A stretch of 9,899 bases of DNA from Pseudomonadota bacterium. Its GTDB lineage: Bacteria > Pseudomonadota > Alphaproteobacteria > Rhizobiales > Rhizobiaceae. Below, one piece after another: positions 6,263 through 9,899 of the stretch. The position numbers and the translations under genes were made by a program. The notes under the pieces are model-generated. The model had not been told where the DNA came from. It did not search any database and saw only the letters and a program-made list of their open reading frames with translations. Location of the stretch: positions 1 through 9,899 of the forward strand of contig JAEYXI010000409.1 in assembly GCA_023428515.1 (NCBI GenBank), read 5' to 3'. The first letter of the stretch is position 1; each line of letters begins with the position of its first letter.

Positions 6263-7588
6263 TCATCCTGACATAATGGCGGCTGCGAGTCGTTCGGTTC
6301 CAAGACGCGCGATACAGGCAGCGGAATTTTCACCCTTCTGTCGTTCAGTCCGAACAAGATCGGCAAGACGCTGAAGGGAAATGTTGGACTCGGTAGGCGC
6401 CACCGAGGCAAACGGCAGGTCGGTGGCTCTTCCGTCGGCGATCATGGAGATTCCGGACGCGGTACCGCACAGGGTCAGCGCTGAGACGTGCGGATGGGCA
6501 CAGCCCTTCGAGCAGCCGGTGATGTGTAGCTTGAACGACCCATCGAGCATATCTCCGCAACTGGAGACCGCCTGCGTCGCGAGATCGCTCGTGGCAATCA
6601 TCGCTGACGCGCATGCCGGACTGCCGGGGCAGGCTGCGATAGAGCCTCGGGGGTCTGCGGCAGAAGTTATGAACCCATGATCGGCTGCGAAGCTGGCGAG
6701 ACGTTCACAGCCCTGCTCCGATCCGAAGCAGATGAGGGAATGATCAAGCGCCGGCTTTACGGTTTGGATGCCCAGCCGTCCAGCCTCCAGGCAGAGGGTC
6801 ACAATGTCCTGTGCTCGCGCTTGCCCATATGCGGGACCGATGCCAGCAGCATGAAGGTTCTCGCAGACGGGAAAAACGCCGAATGGAGAGGCGGACGACG
6901 AAAGGGCAAAGTCGTTCGGGGGCAGGTCATGCGCCAGATCGCATCCACGAGCCCGGGGGCCGGCGGCAGCCAGTGTTCTCAGAAGGTCGAGCGTGGCTTC
7001 TCTCGCCTCAATCTCGTCCAGGATGGCGAACACACGGCCGGATTTCTCCGTGCCGCCCAGAAGAATCTTCCAACGGGCTCCCTTTTCGGTGGCAACGGCA
7101 ACCAGACGAATGTCCGCCAGCAAGGCAGAAAGGTTTATCCGGCCGCCCCCGTCTGCCACCACGGACATCTTGGCCGCAAGTCCCGTGAGGTCGCGGGTTC
7201 GTTCGCGGATCGCATCTGCTAACGGTCGGGGATCTGCGATTTCCGTCTCGTCCCAACCGGCGAATGGCGGAACCTCGACCGCCAGCCCATTACGCAACGG
7301 CAGGTTCAGCGACCGAATATCGGCATCCAGCAGAGGCGCCGTCCTCTCCGTCAGTCCCCGGACCTGCAGATTGCCGCGGGCGGAAATATCCATCATGCCG
7401 TTGCCGTGCCTGAGAGCGAGGCGGCTGATCTCGGCAAGCTGTCGCGGAGAGATCCCCTCCGTCAGCGCGACGCGCGCGAGCAAGCCGTCGCCGGTCAGCA
7501 TCGGCATAGAGAGGGTCGGGCACGCCCCCCGCTGCAAGCCCGACGGCGCCTTGTTCGTTGCTGACGGGTGAGGTGCAAATTCGCTCAT
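6263..7588 (-). CDS. cobG: precorrin-3B synthase (O2-dependent monooxygenase) CobG
   Basis: CobG hydroxylates C-20 of precorrin-3A with molecular oxygen and forms the gamma-lactone, giving precorrin-3B; its presence marks the aerobic pathway. The 441-residue protein belongs to the nitrite/sulfite reductase family: a ferredoxin-like half with RRG-like segment ISARGNLQVRGLT (68-80), a second ferredoxin-like segment after residue 240, and the four [4Fe-4S] ligands C320 and C326 (ACPGSPAC) plus C359 and C363 (TGCSKGCAHP). N-terminal GACPTL at 21-26 is typical. All ligands are present, so the enzyme should be active. ATG 7588 overlaps the cobN stop as ATGA, with AAGAGG just upstream (about 4-nt spacing). 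In Rhodobacter the step is done instead by CobZ; none is seen here. Confidence 0.96.
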   Translation of the reverse strand: MSEFAPHPSATNKAPSGLQRGACPTLSMPMLTGDGLLARVALTEGISPRQLAEISRLALRHGNGMMDISARGNLQVRGLTERTAPLLDADIRSLNLPLRNGLAVEVPPFAGWDETEIADPRPLADAIRERTRDLTGLAAKMSVVADGGGRINLSALLADIRLVAVATEKGARWKILLGGTEKSGRVFAILDEIEAREATLDLLRTLAAAGPRARGCDLAHDLPPNDFALSSSASPFGVFPVCENLHAAGIGPAYGQARAQDIVTLCLEAGRLGIQTVKPALDHSLICFGSEQGCERLASFAADHGFITSAADPRGSIAACPGSPACASAMIATSDLATQAVSSCGDMLDGSFKLHITGCSKGCAHPHVSALTLCGTASGISMIADGRATDLPFASVAPTESNISLQRLADLVRTERQKGENSAACIARLGTERLAAAIMSG

Positions 7589-9899
7589 GCAACCTCTTTT
7601 GCGCTATCGGCGGCGAGCATTTCCAATTCGGCATCAACGGCATTGCGACGCGGGTGCCACAGACCTCGGCGAAGTGCAGAACGAAATCGCTCGCCCATAA
7701 ATCGGGCGCCGTCAGGGTTCTGCGCCAGGAGGAAATCGCGAACCATCTCATCGCCGAGATAGGCATCATAGGTGGCGTCAATCAGCGACTGGGGAATGGC
7801 ATGGGTGGTCTCGGCGAAGCCGATCAGCCGGTCGACGGTTTCGACCAATTCGGCTGCCCCGCGTGGTCCATGTCGCATCTGGCCGGCGATGAAGCGCGGA
7901 TTGACGGCGCGGGCACGCACGACGCGCGTTACGGCCTCCGAAATAGATCGCGCCTTCGGTCTTTGCGGATCGGTCGTGTCCAGCGCGATCACATCGGCCT
8001 TGCCCCCAAGTGCGGCGACCGCTGCGGAAAAACCGCCAATGAAGGCGACATCTGCCGACCCATCCAGGAGAGCGCGACCCGGGTCGTCTCCGGTGTGGAC
8101 GAGCAGATCCGCGCTTCCGACGCGTTCGGCGAAACGCCCGGGCGCCGAAACGGCCTCGCCCTCGGCGCCCCCGAAGGCGTGGGTCGTCGCGTCAAGATAG
8201 AGGCGACCCAGTTCCTCGCGTTCGTCCCAGGTACCGTCGGCCAGCCTGTCCTCGATGCCGGCCCCATAGGTGCCAGGCGCCGAGCCGAAAATGCGGAGTG
8301 GTATCTGGCCTCTTGTACGTGCTTCTTCTGCGAGCGGATTATCGCCCGGGGCCTCCTCGCGTGCCGCAATGGCCCGCATCGCTGCGTCGAGAAGCGCGAT
8401 CAGGGACGGGAACATGTCGCGAAACAAGCCGGAAATGCGCAGCGTCACGTCAATCCGCGGCCGGCCAAGCTGTGCAGGCGCCAGAACCTCGATGCCGGTC
8501 ACACGGCCGGTCGCCATGTCCTGAACAGGCCTTGCGCCCATCAGCGCCAGAACCTGTGCCACTTCCTCGCCTCCGCTTCGAAGGGAGGCGCTCCCCCACA
8601 GATCAAACACGAGGTTCCTGGGCCAGTCGCCGTGATCCTGCAGGTACCGCCGCAGGATTTCGTCCGCGGCGCGCTTGCCAAGCTCAAAGGCCGTCGGCGT
8701 CGGGAGCGTGCGGGGATCGCTGGCAAAGAGGTTGCGGCCGGTCGGCATCACGTCGAGGCGACCGCGTGCCGGCGCTCCGGCCGGGCCTGGCTGGATATGT
8801 CTACCATCCAGCGCATCGAGTAACGCCTTCCGCTCCGTTTCGGCGCTGGCGATACGTAGCGGGTCCTCGTCGCCCTCGGCGACCTCGCCGAAGACGTGCT
8901 GCCCGTCCTTGATGGCAAAGTCCTTCAGGTCGCAGAGGAAGGCATCGATGCGGGCCAGTGCCGTATCGGGATCGTCGTTCTGCGAAATGCCGGCTTCGGA
9001 AGCCAGTCCGGTGTCGAGCGCAGTCTCAACGATCAGTTTGGCCAACCTGTCGCGCCGGCGACGATCCAGCCCGTCGGCCTGGGCGTATTCGTCAACGAGC
9101 AGTTCGAGCTTCTTCTGCTCGTCTGAAAGGCCAGCACCGGTAAGGACGGGCGGCAGGTGGCCGATGGTGACTGCCGCGATCCGCCGCTTGGCGACAGCCG
9201 CTTCGCCAGGATTGGAGACGATGAACGGATAAATAACCGGCAGTGCGCCCGTGACCCGTTCGGGAAAACAATCGCCAGAAAGCGCCACCGTCTTGCCCGG
9301 CAGCCACTCCAGCGTGCCGTGCGCGCCGACATGCACGATGGCATGAGCGCCGAGGGTGCCGCGTATCCACTGACCGAAGGCTATCAGCGCATGACGCGGC
9401 GGCAGGTCAGGACTGTGGTAGTCGGCGCGGCGGTCGCAATTGCGGCCGCGATCCGGAGCGAGCGCCACGGTGATATTGCCGAACTCGGCCGCCCGGAAAC
9501 GGTAGGCGCCATCTTTCACGTCGTCATCCACCTCGGGCGTGCCCCAGGCGGCTTGTACGTCTGGAGCGCCCTCGTAGTGCGAAAGCGGCAAGCTTGCGGA
9601 TCTCTGTTCCAGTAGAGCCAGGAGATCCCGTGGTGTCTCCGGAATAGCGGAGACGGTGTAGCCCGCCCCAACAAGCTGCCGCAGCATCGACAGCACGCTT
9701 TGCGGCACGTCCAGCCCTACCGCATAACCGGTGCGCCCGGGCGCGTTCGGGTAATCGGGCATCAGGATGACGAGCCTGCGTTCGGCGTGCGTTATCATCT
9801 TCAGCTGCAGGAAGGCGGCGATGCGCTCGGCCACGTGCTCGACCCGGTCCGGCTCCGGTTGATTGACAAGGCTGGCGGAGGTTTCTCCTGCCTTGAAGG
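7585..9899 (-). CDS. cobN: aerobic cobaltochelatase large subunit CobN, N-terminal part beyond window
   Basis: CobN is the large subunit of the ATP-dependent CobN-CobS-CobT chelatase that inserts cobalt into hydrogenobyrinic acid a,c-diamide. The frame is open through base 9897, and 770 residues are visible against about 1275 in the known protein, so some 500 N-terminal residues lie outside. Visible family blocks, with window positions: LVILMPDYP and GYAVGLD (about 9710-9775), YHSPDLPPRHALIAFGQW (about 9365-9420), HVGAHGTLEWLPGK (about 9295-9335), PFIVSNPGEAAVAKRR (about 9185-9230), TGRNLFASDPR (about 8715-8750), FDLWGSASLRSGGEE (about 8565-8610) and the C-terminal QSLIDATYDAYLGDEM segment. 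It contains the conserved CobN/magnesium-chelatase H core. It ends with TGA at 7587-7585 inside the ATGA overlap with cobG. Internal GTG 9834 is not the start, because the upstream codons continue CobN-like sequence. Any B12 riboswitch or operon promoter would be upstream of cobN, outside the window. Confidence 0.96.
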   Translation of the reverse strand, partial: FKAGETSASLVNQPEPDRVEHVAERIAAFLQLKMITHAERRLVILMPDYPNAPGRTGYAVGLDVPQSVLSMLRQLVGAGYTVSAIPETPRDLLALLEQRSASLPLSHYEGAPDVQAAWGTPEVDDDVKDGAYRFRAAEFGNITVALAPDRGRNCDRRADYHSPDLPPRHALIAFGQWIRGTLGAHAIVHVGAHGTLEWLPGKTVALSGDCFPERVTGALPVIYPFIVSNPGEAAVAKRRIAAVTIGHLPPVLTGAGLSDEQKKLELLVDEYAQADGLDRRRRDRLAKLIVETALDTGLASEAGISQNDDPDTALARIDAFLCDLKDFAIKDGQHVFGEVAEGDEDPLRIASAETERKALLDALDGRHIQPGPAGAPARGRLDVMPTGRNLFASDPRTLPTPTAFELGKRAADEILRRYLQDHGDWPRNLVFDLWGSASLRSGGEEVAQVLALMGARPVQDMATGRVTGIEVLAPAQLGRPRIDVTLRISGLFRDMFPSLIALLDAAMRAIAAREEAPGDNPLAEEARTRGQIPLRIFGSAPGTYGAGIEDRLADGTWDEREELGRLYLDATTHAFGGAEGEAVSAPGRFAERVGSADLLVHTGDDPGRALLDGSADVAFIGGFSAAVAALGGKADVIALDTTDPQRPKARSISEAVTRVVRARAVNPRFIAGQMRHGPRGAAELVETVDRLIGFAETTHAIPQSLIDATYDAYLGDEMVRDFLLAQNPDGARFMGERFRSALRRGLWHPRRNAVDAELEMLAADSAKEVA

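Noticed and set aside
7558..8823. Long plus-strand open frame (421 codons) opposite cobN
   Set aside because: It lies wholly antisense to well-conserved cobN and cobG codons, has no recognisable domain and no good ribosome binding site. Long antisense frames are expected in GC-rich DNA.
1..9899. Cobalamin riboswitch
   Set aside because: Expected ahead of the cobN operon or another upstream gene. No noncoding stretch long enough exists in this window and no B12-box was seen.

Overview
The window lies inside an aerobic (oxygen-dependent) cobalamin corrin-ring cluster of a GC-rich bacterium. The products look most like those of alphaproteobacteria of the Rhizobiales/Rhizobiaceae kind. The order cobN-cobG-cobH-cobI-cobJ-cobK-cobL, with cobE and cobM after it, and the closeness of CobH, CobI, CobJ and CobL to the classical 'Pseudomonas denitrificans' enzymes (as I remember those proteins) support this. 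There is no mobile element, tRNA, rRNA or CRISPR array, and no gap between genes longer than a few bases.

Layout, left to right. A 5'-truncated cbiD (plus strand, to 922) meets cobM tail to tail with a 25 bp overlap. The minus-strand block cobL-cobE-cobM (3367 down to 898) is joined by 4-nt stop/start overlaps. cobK (plus, 3354-4145) is alone on its strand: its start collides head to head with that of cobL, and its end overlaps the end of cobJ by 37 bp. A second minus-strand block, cobN-cobG-cobH-cobI-cobJ (9899 down to 4109), is also joined by 4-nt overlaps or 2-nt gaps. cobN runs off the right edge, so about the first 500 of its expected ~1275 codons are missing.

Pathway. CobI (C20) makes precorrin-3A. 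CobG oxidises it with O2 to precorrin-3B. CobJ (C17) contracts the ring to precorrin-4. CobM (C11) gives precorrin-5. The C1 methylation, normally done by CobF in the aerobic route, is here most likely done by the CbiD-type enzyme, giving precorrin-6A. CobK reduces this to precorrin-6B, CobL methylates C5 and C15 and decarboxylates, and CobH moves the C11 methyl to C12 to give hydrogenobyrinic acid. CobN is the large subunit of the cobaltochelatase that inserts cobalt after a,c-diamidation by CobB, which is not in this window. CobE is the small CbiG C-terminal-domain protein of unsettled role. Every step from precorrin-2 to hydrogenobyrinic acid is therefore covered here, if CbiD replaces CobF.

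The system itself is known. The points most worth a second look are the mix of an anaerobic-type C1 methyltransferase with an aerobic pathway, and the inverted cobK nested with no spare DNA between two co-oriented operon halves.
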